Notes: generated from the sequence alone by a model not told the origin. A stretch of DNA of 64,000 nt from Heligmosomoides polygyrus polygyrus (GCA_947396885.1 CANDYH010000015.1:1-64000), one strand, 5' to 3'; shown: positions 24,040 through 35,879, counted from the stretch's first letter. Numbers and translations are program-made.

Positions 24040-25256
24040 ATCGACTCCAAGGTGAATGAGTTTGGATCTGAGGATCCTTTTTGAAGTGTCGATCGCCATC
24101 AATCGATATTAATAATTTATCGATTTTTGAAACTGAATTTCACCTTAGCGGCCCGAAACTTCAGTCATGGGTAGTCGAGGTCATACTATGTAATAATTCG
24201 CTAAGAGCTATCAATCCGCGAAATAGGAAGCAAATAGGGGCCGAAATCAGGTTGCGGTAAAGCAGTGGACAATACCCAGACGTCTTCTACCTGCCTAAAA
24301 ACTTCAGCCCTGGGGTAACCAGTCGCTGAACGCGAATCTGGAGTTCGTCTTCGAAGTGTCGATCGCAATCAATCGATATTGATCAAACTATCTTCACACT
24401 ATATAATAACGCGCTAAGCGATGAGTCATACCATCGATCGGCGCCGCCGCAGAAATAAACCATGAAATAGGAGGAAAATCGGGTGGGGGGGGGGGGGGGA
24501 ATGGGAATGAAAATTATTGCACGAAAATAGCGAAAAATAACAAGAGGTCTTCTCCCTTCGTGGGAACTTCAGCTCTGGGGCAATCGCGGTCGCTGAACAC
24601 GAATCTGAAGTTCGTTTTTGAAGTATCGATCGCCATCGATCGATACTGATCAAGCTGTCAATTTTTTGTGGCTATCGTCTAAGCAGTTCAAAACTTTAGA
24701 CCTGGAGGTAGTGGAGGTCGCTCAACACGAATCCGAAATTCGTTTCTGAAGTATCGATTACCATCAATCGATAGTTATCAAATTACGGGGCGCGAAAATG
24801 GTGGAAAATACCCAGACGTCCTCTACGCGCCAGGGGATTTCGAAGACGTGCGGAATACGTCTCCTGACATGCCTGGGACAAGGACGAGCCAAAGACTTTG
24901 CTCAACGTGTTTGAGGATTCAGGAGTGTTTGAGGAGTGTCGACGACGTCGTCCAAAGTGCCTGTGAACTCAGAAGGAGTGCCGAAGACATCGTCAGCTAA
25001 GAGGGATCATTGAGGGGTACCAGTACCAGTAATGGGGACCGTTTCTTTAGGGGAGGGCCAGTAGTGAGGAACCAATAGATCGCCCTATCACACTATATGC
25101 TGTACGTACTGTGAGCTTTTTGTACTCCTAGGTAAGGAATAAAGCTGTAGAAGTAAAGCAGCTAGCTTGATGTTATTGTCCTTAGCTTAGTGATACTGCA
25201 ATATCGCGCGAAGCGCGCAAGTGCGAGGCACGCCGATAGGCGTGACGGAGCACTTG
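24040..25256 (+). mobile_element. Solo arm of a fold-back DNA element (CAAGTGCTCC family)
   Basis: Contains several degenerate units with 'cgatcgccatcaatcgatat', 'tagtcgaggtc' and 'aatacccagacgtc' blocks, and ends at 25256 with 'gtgacggagcacttg', the same terminal sequence as the complete element at 40091-42972. Only one arm is present. A 17-base poly-G interrupts it at about 24483-24499. Related fragments lie at 27770-27930, 48530-48700, 49240-49330 and 52640-53340. Confidence 0.6.
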
Positions 25257-25499
25257 TTTTAAGATAATCAAATAAATTAAACGAGCACGTAAGCGAATTT
25301 CGAGCTCTTCCCACCTTCAGCGACAGCAGATTACGCGGTACAACGCTAGCGCTGCCTCTTAAGTCGCCAGCGGGAAGTGTTAACGGGTGCAGAGCACCGA
25401 CTGTACAGAGCTCGAGTATGCAGATTTCGAGACGATCACTTGGTTTCAATCGACCTGCATGTTTTGGACGAGTGACGAGTCGCTCCCGTCGCGAAGTAC

Positions 25500-25790
25500 G
25501 AACAGGCCGTGGGAGATCGTTTAGTGTGCACGCCACGAGCGACGCGATGTTATGGTAAGCTTCCATATCGATCGCGCGACGCGATCAATCGATATGGTTG
25601 CCTACCGTAACATCGCGTCGCGCGTAGCGTGCACATTAAACGACCTCTTAGTGTGCGCGCTACGCGCGACGCGATGCCACGTGTAGTGGCCGAATTGCTC
25701 AATCGCGTCGCTCGATCAATTTAGCCAGTACACATGCATCGCGTCGCGCGTCGCGCGCACACTAAATGACTCCTAACGGTAGCCGACTTA
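25500..25790. repeat. Palindromic cgatcgat repeat cluster
   Basis: Two fold-back units: one around 'ccatatcgatcgcgcgac' with its partner 'cgatatggttgcctaccg', and one around 'gtggccgaattgctcaat' with its partner 'gatcaatttagccagtac'. Both end in 'cgcgtcgcgcgt...gtgcacactaaa'-like tails. Related to the satellite at 59600-61590. Confidence 0.6.
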
Positions 25791-28294
25791 TCACGCGAGA
25801 ATGGCGCTGAAGCATTCATTGCAGGTTACTGAAAGGATTCCTCCATTGCTATGATCCAGGGTTTATCCAGAAGCCGCCTTGTTTAATAGAATACCACGAC
25901 GACGAAGCTCCCCGAGGTATCGGCGCCAAAGAAGCGCAGAAGGCCTGAAAATTGGTGACCAATTGAGCCGCGATACGCCCACGGACCGCCGCCTGCGTCA
26001 AAATCGGGTCTTGGAGCGGTAATGTTCGACATGTCGGCCGAGCTGGTGGCAGGGGCCGCCACGACGGCCGCCGTTGGTTTTGGTGGTGGCAGTATTAGCC
26101 GTCTATGTTAAGAATGAATAAGAAATAAGAATAAGAATGACGAATCTGATACCCGTTTCCAAAATTTCGGCCCATTACGTTAGGTTACGGTAAGTGCAGG
26201 TGAGTTGAGGCTGTCGGAGACATGGTGACCGTTTTCGCCGAAAATTCGCTCAAGAGGGTTATTGGTTGGGTGCTGATCACGAATCTAACATCCGTTTTCT
26301 GATTTCGAAGCGAGAACGGTACCACTGCAACATCGTCTCATCTGATAGCCTGATAAACGCACGTGACAAGAAGTCGATAACAGGAACTTTGACCAGCCAG
26401 TACTCGCTCAGGAGACCAATTTAGCAAGCTTGCTCTATAAAAATATATGCTTGTCCTACCATCAGCGTTTCAAGATCTTTCACAGGGCATAGGTCTCTTT
26501 CCGAGTTTCACGGGAAGCTAGAGGCATCCCCTTGTAAGTGATGAAAGCATTGCAGATCATTGTGATGCCTGACGCCTTCATAGCTCAATGGAATGACTCC
26601 TCCATTTCAAGTGAAACAGACCAACCACGAAGCATTACAGCTGAACTCCACATCGGCTGCAGACATTTGGGAACTTCCACTGACAATTGAGTGGCAAAAG
26701 TGAGCTGAAGACCTGAAAATTGGTGACCAATCCGGTCGCGATACGCCTACTGGCCTCCACCAAATGCGTCAAAATCGGGTCTTGGAGCGGTAATGTTCGG
26801 CATGTGGGCCGAGCTGGTGGCAGGGGTCATGATCTCCAATCTCGCCCAAACATCGTATGTTAGTTAGTTGAGGTGCTGATCACCAAGCTGGTATCTGTTT
26901 TCCAAATTTCGGCCGATTACGGTAGGTTACGGTAGGAGCAGGTGAGCAACCCTGTCGGGGACATGTTCTCCGATCTGGCCCAAACTTGGTCTGTGGGGGT
27001 TATTCGGGCCGCTGATCACGAACCTGACTTTCTTTCTAGCATTACGCTGGTGGTAGGAATTCTCTGCTCGTAAAGTGGTCCAACTGAATGTTTTTGATTT
27101 CGAACGAAACACCTTGAAAATTGAAAAGCGCCTGAAAAACACCTTGAAAAGCGTACGAATCTAAATTAAATGAAGCACTTCTTTCGATTTGAAATTTAAG
27201 TTTGACTTTCTTCGATATTTTTGTAGAGTTCGCCTGCACCAAACAGTGAGTACATCGCTGGAGTTCTTATAAGATTGTATTCTTCTAGACAGAAAAATCG
27301 GGTCGATCTTATTTTAAACTGCTCACACAGCACTTTTGCGTTGAGCAGTGAGAAGAGAAGGAGAAAAGGATCAACGACGGCGTTAGTAATCCCTTTTTGG
27401 GATACGCCACATATTCTACTTGATGGAATATACCGTGAAGGCCTTTTGAATGCGTATTTGTCCCTTGGGCGTGTGGAGCTCAGTCGAAGTAGTCGTCCTG
27501 TGTCGCATGCATCCGAGTACCATGTTCCCGACTCGGGATATCGCCAGCTTTCAAAATTAGTGTATGCAACGAGTCAACAGGGGAAATTCGCACGACCGCG
27601 GCGGAGCCTTTCGCAACCGAGCTAGTGGAAAACTCCGTGTTTTTTACAACCCAAACAGTCCCTCCATGTTTCGAGGTGAGCTGGCGTCAATCGATCATGT
27701 ACCGGCAGCCCGCGAAAAAGGCCGAACCAACTACTACCGAGGCAGTAGGCTCTATCTCGATTTTTGAAAATGATTTTCACCTTAGCGGCCCGAAACTTCA
27801 GTCCTGGGTAGTCGAGGTCATACTATGTAATAATTCGCTAAGAGCTATCGATCCGCGAGAATAGGAAGCAAATAGGGGACGAAATTACGGTGCGCTAAAG
27901 CAGTGGAAAATACCCAGACGTCTTCTACATGCCTGGGGATTCAGCAGGTTATACAGTTCGGAGGGAAGGCGTCCTACCAATCAGGTGGAGAGTACATTAC
28001 TATACCCCATAAGCGAGGGCAGCTTTTTTAGTAGGGATTTTTTAGTAGTAGGGAAGGGGCTGAAGAGTAATCAGCGAGCCGCATATCCAAGGCGTTTCTT
28101 CAACTCACTGACTTCACGATGTGGGAGAAACATTTTATCGGTTTCTATAATACTATGACACCCTTCAAACAATAGTTATGTACACACGGAGAGCAACTCC
28201 TCTCATCACGCAATTAACTGTACAACGGAAAAAGCGCATAGCACATCTGAGGAGTAAGTTATATTCATTCTATTAAAGCAGAGAACACATGAAT
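25791..28294. repeat. Direct duplication of a dispersed repeat, otherwise no gene
   Basis: The segment near 25945-26300 recurs near 26713-27030: 'tgaaaattggtgaccaat', 'caaaatcgggtcttggagcg' and 'gccgagctggtggcaggg' in the first part, then 'ccaaatttcggccgattacg' in the second. A family B scrap (27400-27470) and a fold-back scrap (27770-27930) follow. No gene is supported before the SET gene's 3' end. Confidence 0.5.
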
Positions 28295-31200
28295 CTAACG
28301 AGCAGCTCTAGAGGACTTTGCTCGTGAGGCTTTCTTCCGACTCTCACTCTTCTCTGCGATCCTGCTATCCAATGCCTTTACTACTTGTTCTGTAGTGTCG
28401 CAGTTCTGTAGTTTCCTCCACATCGGCTCATCCACTTCAGCAGGAAAGTGGTACAACTGGGAACATCCATACTCCTCAAGCAATGTTCGTTCGTCCTTAT
28501 TCTCAGCAGTTTGTTCAGTCTGAAAGAAAACTACAATATAACAAAGGGGAACGAAACACACCAAAAAATTAGTCGACTTACGGCTATAATGAATCGGTTC
28601 CCTTGTGGCTCGACAACGATGCAGTTTCCGTATCGTTTCGGGTCAAATGGACCGATGAGCGGTCCAAAGAGTACAACGATTCCGGACTTCCTTCGGGTGC
28701 TTTGGCCCCCCGACAGCATCAGAACCAGTACCACAGGATTGCTGTTCTCGTAGGCATCGCGTCGGGCAATGTGCAGAAGACGAGCGAGATCAGAAGACTT
28801 TCTGCTGAGATCTTGGCCGACAATCATGTCAAGGTCTCGCTAAATGGTCACTTTGTATTCACACGATTTTTCATATTCCCAAAATGTTGAACTACCTCTT
28901 CGCCTAAGAGCAGAGTGCGGCCTCTACAGTATGCCTCTAAGGGATCCTCGAATACTCCATGTGCCGCGTCTGCCACAAGCCCAATCACTTGTGTGCGATT
29001 GTTCAGCGAACGAAACACATTGCCCGATGTTATTGGTGACGAGTCACCTTCACCAAGTGACCAGATTCGCTGCGACAGGGAGTCCTCGTCCCTTGGCACC
29101 CCGTCAATGTGTCCGATATGCATGGAGTTCACTTCCATTTGCAATACAGTGCTCGAATCTGAAGTAAATTTGTAGAGGTTAACGTGAGGCAATTATGTGT
29201 GCACCGTCCACGTCCAACTTTCCATAAATCTTGGCATTGTTCGAACAGATATTCCGTAAGTTGCTCTCAGCTTTAGACCAAGATTGGTATCGACCTTTTA
29301 TTAGGCTTAGGTTTCGGCGATTTCGCCTTCGTCAGAGCCTGGAATAGTCGAGTTCATTTGAAAAACTACTCGCCCAAACGCCATTTCATCCTACAGGAGT
29401 GAATTCCGAAGGAGACAAGGAGTCAGGAAGCAATGTCGTAGAGCATAGTAACGCTAACCTTAGTGGTGGGGTCGAAGTGATCCACCAGTCACCCGTAGCT
29501 GGAGGTGGGCTAACTCGGATGGGTTTGCGAGCTTATATCGACTGACCACCTGCCCCTGGGACCCCCTTGAGCACGACCACGTAGGTCAAACCCGCAGAGG
29601 TCGACGTAGGGCGCCAGCTCTTGCGTCACCGCGATGCACTCCTCCTTGCGGTTGATTTTTGGATTTCTGGCCGCGATCCAAAACGCTTCGAGAGTTCTGC
29701 GTGCCGTGACGTCGCGCTCGCGTGCCAAGATCGTGACCGCCACCTCAACCATTGCGCTATCGTGGCTCCGGACCCTATGCTCCCCCAACGGAGTAGACAC
29801 ATTAGATCTTCTTAGCCCATCCAAGTGCTCCTTAACCCTGGTGCAAAGCGGTCTCCCCGTCTCCCCTATATACTCATCCCCGCATTGACTGCATGTAATG
29901 AGGTACACCACCCCCAATGTCATACAGTCACCTGCACTTCCAAACGGGCAGACAACACAGGATGGTGTAGTGCACGTCCTGTCGTATAGGCGGTTCCGAA
30001 CTAATTGTCCCTTCAAGTTTGTGGGAGGGATCTCAATCACTCTCACCAGGTCCTGTAAACCTGCTTTACGAAGGCATGTGCGAATAGACGCACTGGTTTC
30101 GTCTGATATAAAAGGGATGCAGAAGGGTATCTTTCCTTCTTCTTGAGCTTGAGCTGCTGTCACCACAGCTCGCCGCCTCCGTCGTCCGTGGAACGCTTCC
30201 GTGAGATACCCGTTGGTTCTTGCAATGTGATCTGCCAAATCCCTTGAGAAGGCTTCCTGTTCGGTATCAGACGAAACTTTAGCCGCCGTTCGGTACATAT
30301 TTCGCACTATTCCCCTTTTAGTACTACTTGGATGAGATGACCGGAAGTGGACAAGGATATTTTTATTGCTCGGCTTGCGGTACCGCCTCGTCCTGAAAAC
30401 TCCTCCCGAGAGGCCAACCTGCACGTTCAGAAATGGAAGCCAATTTTCTGTAGGCGACATCGCCGAAACGTAAGCCTAATAAAAGGTCGATACCAATCTT
30501 GGTCTACAGCTGAGAGCAAGTTACGGAATATGTGTGCACCTTCAAAGACCGAAAATGACATTTCCATAGCTAGAACCCATTGGCTACCTAACTGATCGTG
30601 TTCATGTCATTTTGAATATAAAAAACGCAAGCAGACGTACTCAAGTTTGGTTTACACTTTGATTTGCTGCATATGCACTCCAAATTCAATCTCGTGTAGG
30701 TGGGTCCATAGTTCCATAGCAGCTGCTCTCCAGCCTGAACGTGATGAATGTGTATCCGTTGGTGGAGCAACGTACAGGGAACTTTTTATTAAGCGCCAAC
30801 CCACCTGTATTTCCCTGACCGCGTACAAATAGGCAAAGATCAGGGGTTGAGGTCCTTGAGGTGTCGCGAACAGTTCACAATACTGGGCGAGTTTCATGTT
30901 TGGATGCTTAGCACTGTGGTTGAATAAACGCCCAAGTGTTACAGATCCCTTGTAAAGGGCACGGTGACCGAGGAATGACATGGGCTTCATCAGTGGCTCA
31001 ACTTTATGTTTTTCGTGACAGCGTGCTAAAAAAGTGTAACACATTAAAGTTCCTTGATGTCAGTTAATCCTTTTAACTTACCATTAATGTCCACGACGTA
31101 GTCATTAATTAAGTCTTTTTGCTCTTGTGTAAACTGGTCGGATGACTGAAGATCCCTCACAAAATGCTGTGGAACTAGGACACTCCTAAAAGAAAGTTTA

Positions 31201-34200
31201 TATACGGATAGACAAGAGAAATTCCCGTGAACGCGTAATCGAAGAGTTTTGTGATGTGTATGTCTGCTCACCGGTAGTCAGAGACGATGTTGCTCTTTCC
31301 GATTTTCCCCTTTGCGAATACTCCTTTCCCATTTATTTCGGGAATTTCGCGGATTTCGAGCCAGGGAAATATCTAAGAATCAGTTATTGTGATTTCTTTA
31401 CTTTAAATGACACTGAAAAAAGGGTGACATGACGTACTTGGAATGGCTGCGCCGTCCGAAGGCGGTTAAACCGTTCGAGATCGAAACATGAGTTGAGAGA
31501 TTTCACCGGCTCTTCGTATGGCATGCTATTCAATTCTCGCATGTACCCTAAAATCTCCTCCTCTTTTGCAGGAGTCGGCAAACAATGGAGAACAGCGGCT
31601 TCTTCGTTTCGGCCGATCACATCTGCTTCTACCACTTCCTCTCCATCATCGCGGTCATCCGTGGCCTTTTCTGCTCTTCCAACTTCCTGTGCAAGCTCGC
31701 TAGGTCCAGGTTGGTCGTCCAGCCCATATCGAGCTTGCAAAAGATCTCTAGCCACATGTCCTGCTTCGCGACCAGCTTCCTCTGCATCAGTCCTGTCCTC
31801 AATGGTCCTTTCCGCTCTTCCAACTTGCTGTGCAATTCCGCTAGGTCCAGCCTGATAATCACGATCTGCTGCGCTATCATCTTGTCCTGTTTCCTGGCCA
31901 GGACTGCTGAGTCCAGAACCTCTTCGCCGTTCGTCTCCATCATCTAATCTTCCCTCAGAAGATCTGGCACCTTGCAAAAGATCTGCCCTACTAGCTGCCT
32001 GTCTTGCTTCGCGACCAGCTTCCTCTGCATCATCGCGGTTCTCAATGTTGCTTTCCGCTCTTCCAACTTCCTGTGCAAGCTCGCTAGGTCCAGGTTGGTC
32101 GTCCAGCCCATATCGAGCTTGCAAAAGATCTATCCCGCTAGCTACATGTCCTGCTTCGCGAGCAGCTTCCTCTGCATCAGTCCTGTCCTCAATGGTCCTT
32201 TCCGCTCTTCCAACTTGCTGTGCAATTCCGCTAGGTCCAGCCTGATCATCAAGATCTGCTGCGCTATCATCCCGTCCTGCTTCCTGGCCAGGACTGCTGA
32301 GTCCAGAACCCGTTCGCCGTTCGTCTCCATCATCTGATCTTCCCTCAGAAGATCTGACACCTTCTGTATCCTCGCCAGCCCCTTGGTCATCACTACCAGC
32401 TTCTTCCGCTCCGAGATCTATCCTGTGTGTCGCCTCGTCAGCTGCCCTCTCTTCGTTTATGCTGGCGAGGCTATAAGCGCAAGTTTTGAATTTATCACAT
32501 AACAATATCGCGAAGCATCCAATTAGTGCTCAACTCACTCTTCTACTAACACCTTTTCTTGGATTGACGCAATGAGGGACACATGATTGTTCGCATCCTC
32601 GTCGGCGAAACGTCTCAACTTGACATAGGCGTACACGGCAGACTTTACAAAATCCCTGTTGTAGCGGAGAAGCAGCGTTTCGGCATCGTGTCCTAGAATA
32701 TATTTCATTCACATTACTCAATACTGCAAAATTGCATATGATCGCTAACCTTGCAGTTGAGACAGTGCATCGGCGTCATATCGTAGCGCTTGCAGCTGTT
32801 CGCGCCAGTACCGACTGTAGAGCTGTTCAGCTGCTCTGTGCCTAGTCTGAATTTGTTATAAAACCAGTTTGATCATGCCAACGATGTCTGAGCAAGCGGA
32901 ACTTTTCAAACACCTAAGACAGCTCTGAACACCTACCGTATTGCAGCTGATCACAAACTTCGCGCATTTCGAGTCGGCGAAGAACTTTCTCAGATAGAAA
33001 CACGCGCTGCCTTTGTAGATTGGCTTCCTGTTCCCCCACTGCAAGAAGAATGGAGAAAGAGGCTTCTCCATCTCGCTACCTTGGGCGATACTGAAATTGA
33101 AGACGTATAACATGGGAATAGAGGCAAAAATGGATTTAGCATGACGGTATTCGTGCAAGAAAAAACTCACAACTTGGGCAGCTTCGTATAGTGAGTAAGC
33201 CATCTATGCGAAGTCTCGTCGAGGACAAACAGACCCCCCGTGTATGATGAAGGATTCTGCACACGGTTAGTGTTTTTTGGATTAGGATAAATCCCAACCT
33301 GTAAAGACGTTCAAGTGTTTTCACCCTGGAAGGATATGAATGAAGTATGTGAATATTATATATTCTCACCCAGTAACGACTTTCGCCACCTTCTCCGATT
33401 TGGAAGCGTTCTTCATGCAAGCCGTGCACCTTTTCTCCTGTCGCAGTCGTCGAAGCATAAAAGCTCCCATAGCGCACTTTGTATACTACCTCGTTGCGTG
33501 CCGCATTCGAGTGCACAATATACGCCATAAGAGCACTGGAACTTCACATTCTTATTCGGGTCTTCGTGCGGAAACTAGTGTTAGCAATGCTACCTCATGA
33601 CGTAGTTGTAGTCGATGTAGATTAGTTCTCCACTCTCAAACCCTTGCATAATGGAATTGATCTTTTCATCAATTCTGTGGTGATCTAATATGGCCCTCAC
33701 GGCGCAATAAGGCGTTCCCTCCTAAAAAGCAGGAATAATGTGAGGAGTCGAAAGAGTATGACAGCTAATTTGTTTTATTCTCGCGTATCGCTTGCAGCTA
33801 TGAACTCAACTTAGGATCGCTGTATCTCAGAGGCAGGAATGTTCTAAGATCTGACAGCTCCCTATTCAGCTCTTCCACATAATAAGACATTGTGTCCATG
33901 GCGCACTTCAGAGCTGCGCTCCTTTCCGCTCCGCGACCTGGGTGACTAAGATGGTACTTCACTCGTAATCAGGTACTGACAAACCTCACCAGACTCCATG
34001 AATATGTTGAGGAAATTGAAGAATTTGGTTAGAGCCTTGGCGAATCCGATGCGGTTTTCTACAGGAACTCCAATTCTCTTCGTTCGCGCGAAGAACTCCG
34101 ATGCGATTTCATAGGAGAACAGTGCATCATCTATAGATATGGGCTCACCATATCTGAAAGCAGGACGTATTACGTGACGGTGTGGTCTCATTGGCGAAAT

Positions 34201-35711
34201 GATCTCGAAGCAGTTCACCTTCCCCTCGACCTCATCGTTGCAAGCATGTACCGCTCGACGTATTGCGCGTATTGGTGCAGCCCATGGCGTGGTTCCTCGA
34301 CTGGCGGTTCGGCTCGCGACGAAGACGGGATCATCTGTTGAAGATTTTTGCAGAGTTGTGACGTTAGAGGATCGCCTCATAATAAATTATCCTCACTGTT
34401 GTTCGCATAAGGTGCTGATCGTGGAACGCCTTCAGAACTGGATGTTGGTCTCTGTCGACCTTTCGCCAGAACTTTAGCTGCTCGTCCGCGTCTTTCATCC
34501 ATGCTTAACGTTGGCTTTTTATTATATGTACCGGGATGAGTCACTCTAATCCTAATCTTAGAAAAATCACTTTCACCGCGGCGTCCGGTAACCTGAAAGC
34601 GTTGAAGATAGTATGGAGGACTGGTGATGTAGTCGTTCTGCCACTCGAACATCGAATTGGTGTCTGGTGCGGTTTTGAATAGGGGGTGGACCGTCTCGCC
34701 TCCTGAAATATACAGATGTCTTTTCTTAATAATGTCAAGCTGCGCAGAAACCCTACCTGTATACCGTGCGTCGTTCCTCTCCATGTAAAGCTGTTCTCGA
34801 CGCAACGTGGACGTCGCAATTCGAGAGTCGCGTCGCGTCTAAACGCAGCGAAGTTGATAGAAAGCGATGGAACTCCTAAGCAATCTCACCTCCATGGTCG
34901 CGGACGGCCGCATCTCTGTAGCGAGAACCGCTCGAGAACCGTCACCCTCATTTACCTCTAGAACACACTATTCTGAGAGGAGAAATGTTGCATCGTACGA
35001 AGCTCTTGCAAACCTTCCAGCTGCCCCTCGTCGTCACCGTTTCCGCTCCTTTCAGTTGTGTGCCGCTGAAATGGTGGTCGACGATGACATTTGGGAAGAT
35101 CTGAGACCGAGAACTTAGAACATGCCCAAGCTGCTTACGTTTATTAGGGGTATGTAGGCATCTTCTATTTGTGCTACAAAAGCATTGTATGTTGGATTCT
35201 TCTCTCTAGGAATCCTTTCTAAATCAATCGATGCGCCTTTGAGCCTCTCCATTATTCCTCTGCCGATCTGCTCGTACATCTGAACGGTGGTCCGATTAAT
35301 TCACTTCCTAACTGACCACGTCTTGCACACACCTTGTGTTGATCGCTTTCTACATGGAGTTGGTGATGGTCACGGAGATGAATCCGAAGATTGAACTTTC
35401 CGTGTTTGCCGCATCCCACACAGAACTGCACGCCTCGACTTGGCAGTGCCGGGAAGTACACAGCTGGAAGTATTGGTAATAGAAACTAGAACAGAAGTAC
35501 ATCTTCGTTGATAACGCGTCAGACCGTCGGAGAGTTTCACGGGAAGCTTCGGTATGTCCCCTCTTCGTTCCATTTCGGGTAGCTGCAGTTTTGCCATCTC
35601 TCCAATCCGCTTAAATTCAGCTCTTTGCTCCTGTCTGCGTCGCTGTCGGGATATGGCAGAACGTGGCTGAGGTTGGTCATCTTCGGATGTTGGGGATCGT
35701 TCAGGATTCAT
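28295..35711 (-). CDS. SET-domain protein with N-terminal C2H2-like finger and acidic repeats (24 exons)
   Basis: Hand-spliced exons, 5' to 3': 35711-35501, 35463-35333, 35279-35139, 35065-34967, 34838-34757, 34702-34577, 34491-34397, 34334-34219, 34153-33990, 33937-33810, 33721-33594, 33535-33370, 33298-33171, 33090-32937, 32846-32750, 32692-32539, 32470-31438, 31372-31272, 31185-31082, 31025-30805, 30734-30641, 29158-28896, 28797-28582, 28519-28295. They sum to 1459 codons in one frame. Exon 2 holds CVGCGKHGKFNLRIHLRDHH. Exon 17 is acidic with a duplicated 130-residue block. Exons 18-21 form a SET domain: GKGVFAKGKI, RLFNHSAKHPN, GEQLLWNYG and post-SET CICSKSKC, about residues 1052-1225. 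It therefore probably transfers methyl groups from AdoMet to lysines. Exons 22-24 are a C-terminal module shared with the paralogue upstream. Oddities: the exon 10 donor is TTGAGT instead of GTGAGT, and the exon 4 donor is weak. The last exons lie beyond a retroelement-filled intron. Confidence 0.8.
29280..29340 (-). ncRNA. Hammerhead-ribozyme-like motif in the Penelope terminal repeat
   Basis: Minus strand 29335-29329 is CTGACGA, then a 4-bp stem GGCG-AAAT-CGCC, then GAAA (29315-29312), then ACCT...AGGT pairing around a 12-base loop, then GTC followed by GATACC at 29291. Boxes and order match a type I hammerhead with a short stem III, known from Penelope-like elements. Doubts: there is one extra A before stem II, and no convincing stem I partner for GATACC upstream. 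The other terminal repeat (30453 onward) lacks the CTGACGA box. Confidence 0.4.
29510..30460 (-). pseudogene. Penelope-like reverse transcriptase end plus GIY-YIG endonuclease
   Basis: Uninterrupted frame of about 316 codons, with its 5' part lost. It starts within the RT (ENWLPFLNVQVGL, then YRKPSNKNILVHF and STKRGIVRNMYRTA, typical of the RT thumb region). It continues through a Cys-rich knuckle (CTTPSCVVCPFGSAGDC) to the GIY-YIG core GVVYLITCSQCGDEYIGETG with downstream RPLCTRVKEHL. This enzyme nicks target DNA and primes reverse transcription. The RT palm with its catalytic aspartates is missing, so the copy cannot move alone. The unbroken frame suggests recent insertion. Confidence 0.85.
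31590..32350 (-). repeat. In-frame 390-bp tandem duplication within exon 17 of the SET gene
   Basis: 'tccctcagaagatctg' occurs at 31951 and 32341, 390 bp (130 codons) apart. Each unit runs from RSSEGR to DLLQ and contains two related sub-repeats, QAGPSGIAQQVGRAERTIED and QPGPSELAQEVGRAESNIEN. Units are nearly identical and in frame, giving a long acidic, probably disordered linker before the SET domain. Plus-strand frames here are mirror artefacts. Confidence 0.85.
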
Positions 35712-35735
35712 TGCAACTTGTAAGGTTGAAAAAAT

Positions 35736-35745
35736 TCTGAAAACC
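35736..35745 (-). promoter_or_regulatory. Likely trans-splice acceptor of the SET gene
   Basis: Minus strand reads 'gggttttcag' followed by 'aattttttcaacc' and, 25 bases on, the ATG at 35711. With the upstream gene ending only 168 bp away, this acceptor is placed where an SL2-type spliced leader would be added to a downstream operon gene. Confidence 0.5.
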
Positions 35746-35857
35746 CGATGGCGCTAATTCTCGAAACGTTATTTGTTTGCGCTGGTATGCCGCTGACGTG
35801 TAGCGATATGACAGAGCGCGCTAACGCATTGCAAGTCACATTCCGATAAGTTAAGTC

Positions 35858-35863
35858 TTTATT
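35858..35863 (-). terminator. Poly(A) signal of the upstream paralogue
   Basis: AATAAA on the minus strand, 16 bases after the stop of the 35880-43669 gene and about 120 bases before the acceptor of the next gene, the spacing seen between nematode operon partners. Confidence 0.6.
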
Positions 35864-35879
35864 AATTATCTTGTGGCTG

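Larger units (their letters stand above)
29200..30545 (-). mobile_element. Truncated Penelope-like retroelement flanked by inverted terminal repeats
   Basis: The minus-strand frame 30460-29510 encodes the end of a reverse transcriptase plus a GIY-YIG endonuclease. About 79 bp at 29249-29327 is the inverted near-copy (about five mismatches) of 30453-30531, both containing 'taagcctaataaaaggtcg'. Inverted terminal repeats abutting a 5'-truncated body are a known Penelope structure. The element lies inside the intron between exons 21 and 22 of the SET gene, same strand. No clear target duplication was identified. Confidence 0.8.

Noticed and set aside
26577..26640. A-box-like 'tagctcaatgg' suggesting a tRNA or tRNA-derived SINE
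   Set aside because: No B box follows and the D-stem cannot close.
29621..30146. Plus-strand frames opposite the Penelope element
   Set aside because: Shadows of the GIY-YIG coding sequence.
30589..30640. Stop at 30589 as the normal end of the SET protein
   Set aside because: A strong in-phase donor at 30640 and matching acceptor at 29159 restore a C-terminal module that is conserved in the paralogue; kept only as a possible truncated isoform.
31493..32337. Plus-strand frames opposite the acidic exon (about 120 codons each)
   Set aside because: Mirror images of the duplicated coding repeat of the SET gene on the other strand.
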